From: Azadirachta indica | Taxonomy: Eukaryota; Streptophyta; Magnoliopsida; Sapindales; Meliaceae | Direction of reading: 5' to 3' | DNA length: 64,000 nucleotides | Assembly: GCA_022749755.1 (NCBI GenBank) | Contig: CM040450.1 | Span: 14,203,634 to 14,267,633, forward strand | In this document: one piece after another, positions 49,056 through 60,941 of the stretch | How the letters are laid out: each line of letters opens with the position of its first letter | Position numbering within the stretch: position 1 is the stretch's first letter | The notes under the pieces: generated by a model | Told to the model about the DNA's origin: nothing | Seen by the model: only the letters and a program-made list of their open reading frames with translations | The model's database searches: none | Position numbers and translations under genes: made by a program

Positions 49056-51985
49056 AGATTGATGGTCTTTCACGTGGTCACGAACCATGAAAGTAAAATT
49101 ACTAGGAATAATTTAATTTAATATATCTTTTAATTCACACTCAATGACTTAAAAATCATTCGTAGTTTAATTAATTAACCAATTAAGTCATAATCAAATT
49201 CACTTGATTCCAAAGTCCAACCCGTGGGTCAGGTTTTGGGAATCAAATTGAGCTCAGATTATCAAAAAAATAATAGCAACCAACTGGGAAATAACGAGAA
49301 AATTGTGGACATAACTATCCACTCCCTTTTAGAACTCTCATTATAAATATCCGTCATCCAAAGATGGTGCAGGGTTGGCTATCTATTTCGTCTATAAGAA
49401 GGTAAAATAAAATTAAAAAAAAAAAAAAAGAAGATATGTTCCAGATTTTTCAATTATACCGAAATTCTATCAAATTATTATTTTACTAATAAATAACCTT
49501 ATGACTTCAACATTGAAAGTTTTTCTCTCCTGAAGTATAGGAAGGTCTTTGCAAAAAAATTGACTTCCCTCTCATTTATTGTCTTTTACTATATATAAAA
49601 GATCCATAATTATTTTTTAATAAAAATTCCCAATTTTTACAATTTTAATTAATTTTACAAAATTTATAGTAAAACAATATCTTTTATATATAACAGAATT
49701 GGAAGACGGGTGTTCTTACCAAGGACAGGTGGCTTACAGATATCATAATTGAATGAATGTTAAAAGTGACCTGTAATTAAATTTGTTTACAATTATTATT
49801 TACTTAACATTTGTGAGTCACATTTACTATTTCGTTTTCCATTTTTACAATGTCATGTAAAACTCTAAACCCTAGCAGTTTAGGAAAAAAAATTACAATA
49901 TCTTGGTAGTACCACAATATCGTGAAAACAGTATTATTAGATTATTATATTATTTATAAGTTATATATTTAATAATTGAGATTGAATTTAATTATCTAAT
50001 TAATATACTATGATTCATGTATATAAAAGTTAGATGTGCATAAATTTAACGGCTTACAAATCCGATACTTCTCATATATAAATATATATATATATATATA
50101 ATATATAAAAAAATTTTATTTCATGTTTAGGCAAAATAGATATCCCTCAAATTTGGACAACAGACAAATACGCCTTGACTTTTATTTTTATCAATTAACT
50201 TATTAAATTATTATTATTTATATTTCTAAATGTTTATAAAATAACAAAATAATATATACTTTTTTTTATTTATAACAATTTAGTTCTTATTTTTATACTT
50301 TTCACATTATATTGAAAACCAAATAAATTTTTTCAATTTAGTATTTCAATAAGAAATTTTAGAAAAGAAAATGCTATTATTAAAAATTAGCAATAAGTTA
50401 TATTAAACTCATATGTTAAAATATTTTTAACCCGCTACTTCTACTTTTTTTGTAATAATTTGATATTTAATTATCAAAATTTTTAAAAAATATTAATATT
50501 AAAAGAAATATTTTATTTATATATAGAATATATCTACTTTTTTTAAACTTATTATATTTTCTTAAGAAAAATTATAAAAATATAAATAAAAATAAAATCA
50601 AAACATGTTATATATATTCTCTTATTTTCCTATATTTGAAATTAAAATTAAATTATGTTACTTAACAACAATATAATTATTTAATTATTAATTTTATTAA
50701 CAAATGACACCAAATTCTCTCCTTTTTTATATTTTATATTTATATTTCATAATTTTTCTAAAAAATATAATAAATTTAATATAATTATTTAAATAGATAT
50801 ATTATATATACAGATAAAATTTAACAAAATATTTCCTTAAATATTAATATTTTTGATAATTAATTAAATATTACATTATACTAAAAAAGTAAAAGAAGAA
50901 TGTTAAAAATATTTTAGTATATAAATTTGATGTAACTTATTGTTAAAAATATTTTTAATAATATTATTATTTTTTTTTGAATTTTTTTACTAAAATAAAA
51001 AATTAAAAAATTATTTAATCTTTAATATATTGTGAAAAGTATTAAAGAAGGATTAAATTATTATAATTAAAAAAAATGTATCTTACTTTATTGTTTTATA
51101 AAAGTTCAAGTATACAAATAATAATAATTTAACAGATCAATTAACAGACATAAAAAGTTAATTGTTAGTTTATTTGCCTAAAATTAAAAGGTATTTATCT
51201 ATTTTTTCATATTTTAGGGGTATCTATTAATTTTGTTATATAGAGGATGAAGAAGAAGCCCCATAAACTCACACACCATTTGTTAACTATTAGATCTATA
51301 CACTAAATTTAAAACATATAATTAACGCATAATTAATATATCATAATGAATGCACATATTATATTTAATTTCAACTATTGAAAATATATAAGTTTAATGA
51401 TTCACAAAATAATATAAAAATGTGTAAACGTTGATCATACATATAATTTAAAATAAATTTAAATTAACACATAATAATTACTTTTTTGGTTGCTAATAAA
51501 TTTACAATTCTTCTTTGCTCAATATTTCCTTTCAAGACTTATATATAATTTGTTCCATCCATATTTGATAAACTAATTCTTCGTAGGTCCCATGCTACTG
51601 TAAATTCTCATAACCTATTTTTGCTAGATTTGTTCAGTGCGTCATTGGTGCCACTATTAGTATGGAAACCAACATTTTTTCTTTTTATTTCAAGCATTAT
51701 TCAACAGCAAAACATTTCTCCGAAAGAAAAATCATAAATTTATATCACTTTTCTGATCTTCTTCTCGACTGTTGTAAATTATGATGATGGTTGGACTTCG
51801 TCAATACTCTAATCAGACTTGGATGTTCATGTCTTTTCCTTTTATGACTTATCAATCAGATAAAAGTTCATCCATTGTATCCAATGCATGTACTAGTACA
51901 ACTCTTCCCTTCAGTTATTACATCGCATAAAAGCAAAAGAAAACGCTAACAAGAACAAACAATGCTATTTGATTTTCCAGCTTCT
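47867..51985. other. Spacer between the intact UGT genes
   Basis: About 47867-48720 is the 5' flank of copy A and is repeated at 53465-54400 upstream of copy B. It includes a shared ttgattacgtaatctcatac word near 48676 and 54364. A poly-A run of about 32 bases sits at 49023-49055. The remainder to about 51650 is very AT-rich and holds the palindromic element listed separately. 51660-51985 repeats the 3' flank of copy A. Confidence 0.6.
50130..51240. mobile_element. AT-rich foldback/MITE-like element, about 1.1 kb
   Basis: The two halves pair around about 50685. The left end ggcaaaatagatatccctc (50132) matches the reversed right end near 51235 (caaaattaatagatacccct). Inner words also pair: ttaaattattattatttata at 50203 with its reverse near 51120, and gcaataagttatattaaact at 50390 with its reverse near 50935. 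No coding capacity. Confidence 0.7.
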
Positions 51986-53464
51986 TTAATTTGTTTGCTT
52001 AAACGGCGACGCCAAACTCAATTCTTCAATTAAAGCATCCAAATCAGAGTAAGATAAACCACCCTTTTCAACAGCCCTCTTTGCCATTTCCCCAAATGCT
52101 TTGGCTCTGCTCCTCATTTCTTCTGCCTTCTCACCCACCATTATGTCCTTCACTGCCTTTTCTATTGTTTCCTTGCTCAGGACCTCACCTGCAGTACTAG
52201 ACCATTTCTGAGTAACAACGGAAACACCAATCTTAAGAACTTCGATCACCAGCTTTTCATTGTAAAACTGCTCGGCAAACACGGGCCATGTTACCATAGG
52301 CACACCGGCAGTCACTCCTTCAAGAGTTGAGTTCCATCCACAGTGTGTCACGAATCCTCCAACTGCTTCATGATCAAGTATCAAAACTTGTGGGGCCCAT
52401 CCTCTTATAATTATTCCTTTCCCTTCCATTCTCTTCTCAAATCCTTCAGGAAACCAATCTTCTTTTTCTTCTTCACCATTCTTGTTTTTCCTCACAACCC
52501 AAATGAATTGCAGTCCTGATGCTTCAAGAGCCAGGGCAATTTCCATTAGCTGAGTAGAAGCAACATTGACAATACTACCAAAACATATGTAAATAACAGA
52601 ATTGGGTTTCTTTGAATTCAGCCATTTTAAGCACTCTTGTTCATCAATCGAGGTTTGCTTTCCCCTCAAAGCTTTATCTTCAATCTTCCTATTGCATAGC
52701 GATACAGGGCCGACATGCCATGCCTTCCTTCCCAAAACATTCCTGTAATGATCGGCGTAAGCAGGCTCAAGCTCATAAAAGCTGTTAACAACAATACCAT
52801 AACTCTTCATATCTGATTCTCTAACGGCTTCCATCAACCTGGTGAAATCAGTTTCTTCGGCATCATGTTTCAGAGTATCTGGCAATTGGTTTCTGGTAAA
52901 CTTGATATCACCAGGAAGATTAGGCACCAGAAATGGTTCTGAATCTGAGGAGAGTTTCTTGTGTGGCTCATAGAGCGCCATGCATTTCATTACACACAAA
53001 GAAAAGAAACTAGTGCCATGAAACACCAATCTGGGAATCCCATATTTGGCTGCAGCATCAGTGGCCCAAGGAAAGAACATATCAGCCACCAAACAATCTG
53101 GTTTATATTCTCTCAAGAGCAGCTCAAGAGGTTGTTGAAGCTTGGTGGTGGCCATGAAAAACTTGAGAACCAATTCCATGTTTCGTCCTCCGTTACTAGT
53201 GATTGCATCCGCATTTTCACATCCCTCCGGCAAACCTGCCTCTGCACAAGGAAATTCGATGATCTTCGTGTCAATCTCGACACCCATTTCATTGGCTCTC
53301 TCAATTGCTTTTGACAAATAAAGCGCATTGGCAGGAGTTGTGATAACACTCGTTTTCACCCCTCGACTTCCAAACAGCTTAGCCAAATCCAGAGTTGGTA
53401 TCATGTGGCCATGAGCCATGAATGGAAAGAAGAATACTTTAAGTCGACGAATTTCACTGCCCAT
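51986..53464 (-). CDS. UDP-glycosyltransferase, UGT73 type (intact copy B)
   Basis: Intronless, 492 residues from MGSEIRRLK (53464). Catalytic His H20 in AHGHMIP; PSPG box residues 356-399 with HCGWNS and WPVFAEQ. It is almost the same as copy A through most of its length. The densest differences lie in the 35 residues after the PSPG box ([20 protein letters not shown] versus EVLKIGVAVGIQKWSRIAGD). Within the box itself A has MATWPVSAEQ and B has MVTWPVFAEQ. The 5' and 3' flanks are also duplicated, giving a tandem period of about 5,601 bp. It probably has a similar activity to copy A. The acceptor is unknown. Confidence 0.95.
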   Translation of the reverse strand: MGSEIRRLKVFFFPFMAHGHMIPTLDLAKLFGSRGVKTSVITTPANALYLSKAIERANEMGVEIDTKIIEFPCAEAGLPEGCENADAITSNGGRNMELVLKFFMATTKLQQPLELLLREYKPDCLVADMFFPWATDAAAKYGIPRLVFHGTSFFSLCVMKCMALYEPHKKLSSDSEPFLVPNLPGDIKFTRNQLPDTLKHDAEETDFTRLMEAVRESDMKSYGIVVNSFYELEPAYADHYRNVLGRKAWHVGPVSLCNRKIEDKALRGKQTSIDEQECLKWLNSKKPNSVIYICFGSIVNVASTQLMEIALALEASGLQFIWVVRKNKNGEEEKEDWFPEGFEKRMEGKGIIIRGWAPQVLILDHEAVGGFVTHCGWNSTLEGVTAGVPMVTWPVFAEQFYNEKLVIEVLKIGVSVVTQKWSSTAGEVLSKETIEKAVKDIMVGEKAEEMRSRAKAFGEMAKRAVEKGGLSYSDLDALIEELSLASPFKQTN

Positions 53465-55670
53465 GCTCACTTCTGAGACTAATTTTATCAATGGCAGAGG
53501 AAAACAAATAAACACTTTGTGAAAAGAAAGTAAGAGCTAACAAAGAACAGGGCTCGTTTTTTCTTTGTTTCGATGACCACCTATGTGGAAATGAATGCAA
53601 TAAATAGACCGCAAGGATTGCAGACCGGGAAATAATGAAGACTCGGGAGTATTCCAACGGCCACCGGCCTTCTAAACACGCACGTCTCTGCATTCGTCCC
53701 GTTGGTTGTCAGTTTACAAAGTTTACTTTTCAAAGCAAATACTTTAAATCACCCCAATTTTTCCATAAATATCCTTGCATGCATTATTAACGACAAAAAC
53801 TTACCGTTCTGTCAAGTTTTTGTCTGTTACTCTTGACTTTTCTCTTTTGATTGCACAAATATTTATACCCTTTCGAAAAGAGCCAATTTAATTTGGGGTA
53901 CTAGTTTGTTTTAAAATTTTAAGAGAAGTTTGATTTTTAATGAAAGAGAACAAACATGGCTGTAACAGCGTATTTTACAAAAAGTGTAGGGGTGGGTTAG
54001 TGATATTGAAGTAGTAAATGCACAGTGTAAGCTTGAATGGAAACTTATGGCCTTCAATGGGAAGTTAAGCTTGTGATAACGGTAATAAGTTAATAGGAAA
54101 ATCAGAAATCATGAGAGACTATTTATAAATTTTAAGAAAGGAGTCCGTCAAAAATAGAAACGAGTTTAATTTGATGGAAGTTTATTGGCAGGCAATGCAA
54201 AAGTAAAAGCAAATAAAAGCATGTGTCAACACAAGACAAAGACACAACTAACCAAATAAAAATTGGCTTTGACTCTATGCTTGTCCGAAATCTGAATCTT
54301 GTGCAATTATGACCGCACATGACAAATATCATGTAGATAAACATGAAAGAACTGAATCTTTTTCTTGATTACGTAATCTCATACGTAGGTATGTTTCATT
54401 TCACATTTGTCCAGGTCCAGACTAACAATTTCGCTACAGAAGCTAGACATTGATATTTTTTTCTTGGTTTTCCTTACAAACGATAGAGACGTCCTGACCG
54501 CTGTCCCACCCGAATCCTCATCCCTAACTATTATTTATTTAGATAGTTTCGACGATCAGTGATTAATTTGATCTAAAACTTTGATGGTCTGTTACCGGGT
54601 CACAAAGGAGATCTCTTTCACTGGTTGAGAAAAGATGCATGGAAGTGAAATTATTAGGAGTAATTTAATATATCTTTACTTGGTGTGAAATTCACAGTTA
54701 ATGACTTAAACATCATTTGTAGTTTAATTAATTAAGCTAATGAGCTGGCAGCAGTTTTGGTTAACTTGTTTTTCAGGTTGTAAAAGGTAGTTAAATGTTG
54801 TTAGAGTAAGTTACAAAGAAGCTAGCTGGATTAATACAGCACATAGAAGTCTGGTATTATGTGTTGTTGGTTAGAAGTTTATATTGGTAGTATTCGGTCT
54901 TTTCTTATAAGTGGCTGAGTTGAAATTACAAATGGTAATTGAATTTGATAAAATAATGAAGAGAAGTTTCTATTAAGACTGTTCTGAAAAATTCTGGGAT
55001 ACTGTTACTCCTTTTGATTCATTCATTCATTTTTCTTTTAAAGTATTTGTGAAATGTTCTCAAAGAACTTGATGCTTGATTCCAAATTTGGTTGGTTGCT
55101 AGTTTCAACCGCTGTAATATTTCGGCCATGCAACCTAAAGAAAAGTACATTGCTTTATAGTTGTAAGCTACCATTTCGTCTGAAGTATTTAAATTTGTGT
55201 TCCAATTAATTAATGTAACTGCAGCTATTAGTAGTTGATTAATTAACAGTTATTATGTATAGTTGTTTACTTCATTATTTTTATTATTAACACCGACTTA
55301 TTTGTGCAATATTATTAATTAAGAAAACAGTTAAAAAAATAAATTTTTTATTTTATCTTTGTAGTACTTGTAATATTAATAGAATAAGTAGCTAAAATAA
55401 TAAAGACAATAATAGTATTGTTACATTCAATAATAGTTATAGAAGCAAGCAACTTCTTAACTAAATGAATTGAAAAAGTTTGTCATGAAAATTTAATATG
55501 CATCTAACAAAATTATAACACTTGTATGCACTACAATAATTTAAACTCATAAAAAGATGAGAATTCTTATCTTCAGTAGTTCGAAAAATAAAAATGTGTA
55601 CTTCGCCAATGCGATCTATAACAGATTTCATATAGTTATCAACTAAGTTGAATTTAGCAAATAAAATTAC
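53465..55670. other. Spacer in the UGT cluster
   Basis: 53465-54400 is the duplicated 5' flank of UGT copy B. From 54400 to 55670 the DNA is AT-rich with no gene seen. Confidence 0.5.
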
Positions 55671-57790
55671 TCAGACCGATCCATATTTTCTACGAGATTT
55701 TAGCTCGCGAATCAGAGCCTCAGCATCCATGTACGATGTTCCACCCTCTTCAACAGCTCTCTTGGCCTTCTCTCCAAGTTCCCCGGCTCTTCTCCTCATC
55801 TGCTCGGCCTCCTCTCCGCCGTCCATCAGCCTTTTCACCGCCGTCTCCCCATTGTCTCTCCCCACGATAGCTGTAGCCTCATGATTGCTCCAGGATACCC
55901 ACTTCATGCTGCCCACTTTCACACCAATCTTCAACACATCTGTAATCAACTTTTCATTCGAGAATTGCTCTGCTGTTATTGGCCATGTTATCATTGGCAC
56001 GCAGGCGCTCACACCTTCCAGTGTCGAATTCAAGCCGCAATGTGTAAGAAATCCCCCAACTGCTGCGTGTTCTAATACCAATAGCTGCGGTGCCCATCCT
56101 CTGATTATTGACCCTTTCTTGGATTCTCTCATTCTTTCTTCAAATCCGCTTGGATACCAATTCTCATAATTTTGTTTCTCTTTTCCAGGGGATTGGGAGA
56201 TCTTTCCAACTACCCAAATGAATGAATGCTTGGAAGCCTCGAGACCATGGGCTATCTCCAGGAGCTGTTCGGGAGCTAAGCTTCCGAAACTGATGTAAAG
56301 AACTGAATTGGGTTCTTTAGAGTTGAGAAAGTCAAGAATTTGTTGCTTATCAGTGGTGGTCTTTTGTCCTCTTTCAGATTTATCTTCAACATATCTGTTA
56401 CATAAAGAAACTGGGCCAACAATCCATGCTCTGTCTACCAAATCATTCCTGAAATACTCCACATAATGTTTCTCCAATTCGTAAAAACTACTATTAACAA
56501 CCACCCAAAACTATTCTCCTCGGATTTTGGCATCCTTTTAGGACCAAACCCATGTTGCTGTTTTTGTCTAGCAAACAATGGAAGCTGAGATTTGGTCATT
56601 TCAATCCTCACAGGAAGGTCAGGAACAACAAACGGCTCATAATCAGAACTCACCTTCTCATCAGGCTTATACTTCCACATGTTTTCTTGAACACGACGAG
56701 AGAAACAACAATTACCATTAAACACAATTGTCGGAATGTCAAGACTGTTTGTTATTGGGTTGGGTTTCTCCTATTTGGAGATAGGGCCAAATTTTCTCTT
56801 CAATAATAAGTAACTCCAATTAACCAAAGAATATTTTAGTCTTTTTTTAAATAGGGTTTAGTATTTTTTTTTGCTGCAACATATATATATATGTGAATTA
56901 AGAAGAGAGAGGTGGGTACTATTCACCGTCTAGAGAGAGAGGCGGCACTGTTCATCGCATAGAGAGAGAAAGTACTGTTCATCATATAGAGAGGCGGCAC
57001 TCTTTATCGCCTAGAAAGAGAGGCGGTTACTGGTCATCGTCTAGAGAGAGGCAGAACAGTAAACTTAGGACAGTTTTGATCAAGTGGCTAATCGGAGATT
57101 GATTCATGATTCGATTGAACTGAAATTTTACCAGCAGCTTTCTAATTCAGAGGAGTAAATTCTGAACGGTGGAGATCAGATTTAGAGCTCCTTTTCTCCA
57201 GATTTCGTGGTTGAAAGTTAGGCCACCATTATGGTGATGTTTTTCTTGAACTCTCTCTAATTTCTTTGTGAAATTTGATTGTTTGCCAAAATTGTATGAT
57301 CTTGAGAATATTGTGGATGTGTACCTTTAGTTCTAACTAAAGAGAAATTGTGTATTTCTATTATTTGATTATAGTGGAGATTTTCGAGTGGACTACGGTC
57401 CCGTGATTTATATTAGTTTATCCTAACATTTGTAACGTTCACAGACCAACGACGAAACGTATCATGGACTATGCAGTGTGGTTCGCACTCGACAAGAAGT
57501 GCTTTGAGAGGTTCTTCAAGCATGGAAGTGTCAGTAAGTGGTGAAGCAGACATGTCTGTGTCTGCAATCTCGGCATTGTCGGGTAGAAGCAGAGTCTTGA
57601 TGGTGATGGGGAGGCAGGATTGCTGGCTCCGGTCGATAGATTTTTTGAAAGAAAGGGCGTGTTTTGGGGTTGTGATGATGGTGGATTTAGCACCATGAGA
57701 GGCAAAGATTCTAGCGATGTCTATCATGGGAATTTGGTGCGCCCTCCTCCTAAATATAAGGGGAAGAAGAACATTTCAACTGGAGAAGAT
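55671..57790 (-). pseudogene. UGT73-type pseudogene split by a solo LTR (cluster copy 4)
   Basis: The C-terminal frame is 55671-56504, the middle frame 56505-56725 onward to about 56747, and the N-terminal frame 57434-57727. The frame changes by one base near 56505 (ENSFG then VVNSSFYELE). A ~676-bp LTR sits between VNVTN and SLDIP. The N-terminal start region (FFFP, then HQIPM) is spread over different frames near 57745-57780. The PSPG box reads HCGLNSTLEG, with Leu for the Trp that stacks on the sugar nucleotide, and [13 protein letters not shown]. The protein is more distant from copies A and B than they are from each other. It cannot make an active enzyme. Confidence 0.88.
56753..57428 (+). 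mobile_element. Solo LTR (Copia-like) inside the UGT pseudogene
   Basis: The insert lies between two copies of TTTGT (56748-56752 and 57429-57433). Removing it with one TTTGT copy restores the expected coding junction (VNVTN-SLDIP on the minus strand). On the plus strand it starts near TGTTATTGGG and ends TCCTAACA, giving TGTTA...TAACA ends. It contains gagtggactacggtcccgtg (57388-57407), a phrase typical of the 3' part of plant Copia LTRs. There is no internal region, so it is a solo LTR. Its first bases overlap the left TTTGT, so the exact boundary is uncertain by 3 bp. Confidence 0.75.
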
Positions 57791-58554
57791 TTTTGAGTCC
57801 ATTAAAAGTGTAAAAGAGGACAAGCAGAGTGAAAATTTGAGGTAGGAATCCTGGAAAGAGGGACTGCCTTAAACTGTAGAATAAAGTGGGAAACAGAATT
57901 AATTTAATGGACTTGGATTCTGCCAAGCAATAGACGCGTTGAATTGAAAGTCTTTTCTTTTCGGGTTCAGTTCATCGGGTTGCATTCAGCATCGGACAAA
58001 ATAGATTACCTGTGGGGGGCCGTCACCTAACAGACACAATCCATTATCGTCAAATGGGACTTCAATGAATGATGAATCTCCAATGTCACTTACATATATA
58101 TCCTTCCGCCTGGGCCCATTGAACCAAAAGGCCCTTCTCGAGAAATTTCGTGAGAGGAAGGGGATGAGATTTTTCATTTCTTCGTCTAAATTTCAGAGTT
58201 TAAAGAATGTGTTTCCGACTTCTAATTCAAATATTTAGATGTGATTTATTGCACAATGCATTTGATATTGAAACTTTCTCCTTGTACAACATTTTTCTTC
58301 TCTTTTAATTTAAATTCTCTTGGCAAAAATTTTGTGCCAATTGTTTGTTCTATACTATATAAATGTTGAAGTCAGGCTCATTTTCCAATTTCAAATAACT
58401 ACACTAATAATTAAAAAAATGGTTTTAAAAAATCAGGCGTTATACCATAATAATTTTATGTATTGTAGTATCTATTTATTTGATCGTATTTTTAACAAAA
58501 AAAAACATAATATGACTATTAAAATTATTGTTCGAAGACAGGTATACAACATAT
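57791..58554. other. Intergenic
   Basis: 5' flank of UGT pseudogene 4 and 3' flank of pseudogene 5. No gene seen. Confidence 0.4.
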
Positions 58555-60160
58555 TTACTTAGACATTCGGTTGAAAATTGGAAAAGTTGTCGAGAGAAGA
58601 CAAATTTCATGGTTTTCAACAAACACTTGAAACAACAATCTCACACGTTTTAACGCCTCCTTTGGTTCTGGCTGGGAACTCTCAGCTTTCCGGCGAGACT
58701 CGAGTTCTTCTATGAATTTTCTCACATTAAAGTAAGAACAGCCGCGCAACTTTCAGCAGCTCTTTTTGCCTTCTCTCCCAGCCCCTTTGCTCCCTTTCTC
58801 ATCTCTACAACTTCGTTTTCTTTGCTACCCATCAATTTACTAACTGCTTCAGCCACCTTCTCTCGCCCCTCTGTCACTTACGGCTCTGCATGCCATGATA
58901 CGCATTTTTCATTTCCCACTGAAACACCAATCTTTAGCACAACTATAACAAACTTCTCATTGTACAATTGCTCGGATGTAATGGGCCAAGTGATCATTGG
59001 CAAGCCCGAAGTCACGCCTTCTAAAGTGGAGTTCCTTCCACAATGTGTTTTAAATCCTCCCACAGCTTCATGTTCAAGAATCAGAAGCTAATCAGAAGCT
59101 GTGTTGCCCGTCCATGTATAATCATACCTCTTCTTGATCCCATCATCCTTTCTTCAAATCCGTCAGGTAGCCGAGCTTATTTTCAGTGTTTTGAATTCCC
59201 CTCAGATTCTAATCTTCGTCCAACCACCCAGATAAATGGATGGTTACAATCACGAAGAGCGTGAGCGATTTCTAGAAGTTGCTCGGTAGCTATGTGAGGC
59301 AAGCTCCCAATGCTGATGTAAATAACAGAGTTGGCTTCTTTAGAGTCAAGCGAGCTTAGATGATTTTGTTCACCAATTAAGGCTTGAATTCCTCTCTCCA
59401 ATGTATCAATGTCTCTTTCTGTTACAAAGGGACACCGGTCCTATGTGTCACACTTTCCTTCCCATCTGATTATTCCAGGATTCTGCATAAGCTGGCTCTA
59501 ACCCATAAAAGCTATTCATAAAAACTCCACATCTTTTAAGTTCAGAGCCTAATACCATGCTGAGAAACAAACCAAACCCAGTTCTGGTTCTCACCCAGTC
59601 TCGTAACTTTGATCTTGTTAACTCAATCTCGTCAGGTAGCCCTGGTAGCCGAAAAGCTTCTCTGTCTTAAACAACGTTCTCATTGGGTGAATGCAGTCTG
59701 ATGCTCTCTTCAGCACATAAAGAGAAACAACCAGTGCCATGCAAGACTACTCTAGGGATTCCAAGCCTGTTGGCAACATCAGCCGTACATGGTTGAAACA
59801 TGTCACTGACTACGCAATAAGCTCGTGTTTCTCGGAGGAGTTGCTCCAGGGGATCTTGCAGCTTCAGTGTGGCCTTGAAGAGCTTTGCAGACATATCAAC
59901 AGAAGAAATAGCAAGTTGGTTTTCAAATCCATCGGGTAAACCAAATTCCTTTGACGATAATTTGAGTGTGTGGAAACTGATGCTGTGGCCTAATTGTTGC
60001 TGTCGCGTGATGGTTTTCAGGAAGAGATTGTTTAGGGTGTTGTTACAATGGTGGCTTTTATGCCATGGTAGGCAAAAACTCTGGCCAAATCTATCATCCG
60101 AGTTGCCTCCAAATATCTGAGGAAAGAAGAACATTTGCAGCAGGATTTTGAATCCATGAA
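58555..60160 (-). pseudogene. UGT73-type pseudogene (cluster copy 5)
   Basis: Homology to UGT73 runs from about 60160 down to 58690 but in several frames. The N-terminal part (59667-60160) has FFFPQ and then loses frame where MIDLARVFAYHG is found one frame over. It also contains the conserved DGFENQ and the SDMFQP region. The middle (59183-59401) has SVIYISIGSL and PFIWVVG. The PSPG area (58878-59063) reads [20 protein letters not shown], with Arg for the key Trp. The C-terminus (58555-58749) has RKFIEELESRRK. Multiple frameshifts and stops make it the most decayed member. Confidence 0.85.
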
Positions 60161-60230
60161 TGTTGAAGTTGTTGCTAGCAGCTTGGAAACTACTCTTTAG
60201 AGAGTTTATATGATGATTTAGATATAACAA

Positions 60231-60941
60231 AGAGATGGGATAGACCCTTGCAAAGTTTTAAGACGCAGTGCATACGGTGGTAAAACAAATTGTACTTATT
60301 TGCTCACTACTCCCAAGTAAGCTTTCTTTATTCTAGAACAATTTGTGACTAGCACGGAAGGATAACTATCAACAAATGGAAATAGATAAGGAACTTGCTA
60401 ATGTCAATAACTAAAAGGAAATTCAGAATTTAACTCTCAACCATTATGAACGTTGTTGTCTGTACCCTCTATAGTATAATGAAATAATGAAACTCGCTCC
60501 GTGAGATACTGATAAATTGCAGAACAAAAAACTCCAGTATAGTGAAACAATGCAACTTGCATCATAACTAATAATGACTACTTAATACATTTATAAGCTT
60601 GTAACGCAATCACAAGAGGAAAAGTTGTTCATAATACAGAGAGTCTGAATCAAAATCTGATCCTAGCTAAAGGAACAGATTTTTTTCAAGTCTATATATA
60701 CCCTCTTTTACAGTGCCATACTCACTAAAAAGCACTGAATATCAAGATCGGTTTAAGGGCAAGAGAGAAATAAACTGCCTGCCTCTAAATCCTGAGCTAG
60801 GATTTATCCGAGATATTACAGAACTACACAGTGCTATACGCAACCCAATAAATACCGAGGCCGAACTGCATAACCAGTGGGTGCAAAAAGAATGGTAGCA
60901 TAAATGTATTAAAAATCCATGAATTTTATGCGATACGGTGA
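60231..60941. other. Intergenic
   Basis: 5' flank of UGT pseudogene 5 and 3' flank of the CBSX gene. The 60713-60898 ORF has no recognisable content. Confidence 0.4.

Noticed and set aside
52961..53314. 117-codon plus-strand ORF inside UGT copy B (and its twin at 47360-47713)
   Set aside because: Both are antisense shadows of the duplicated UGT coding sequence; conservation follows from the real gene.
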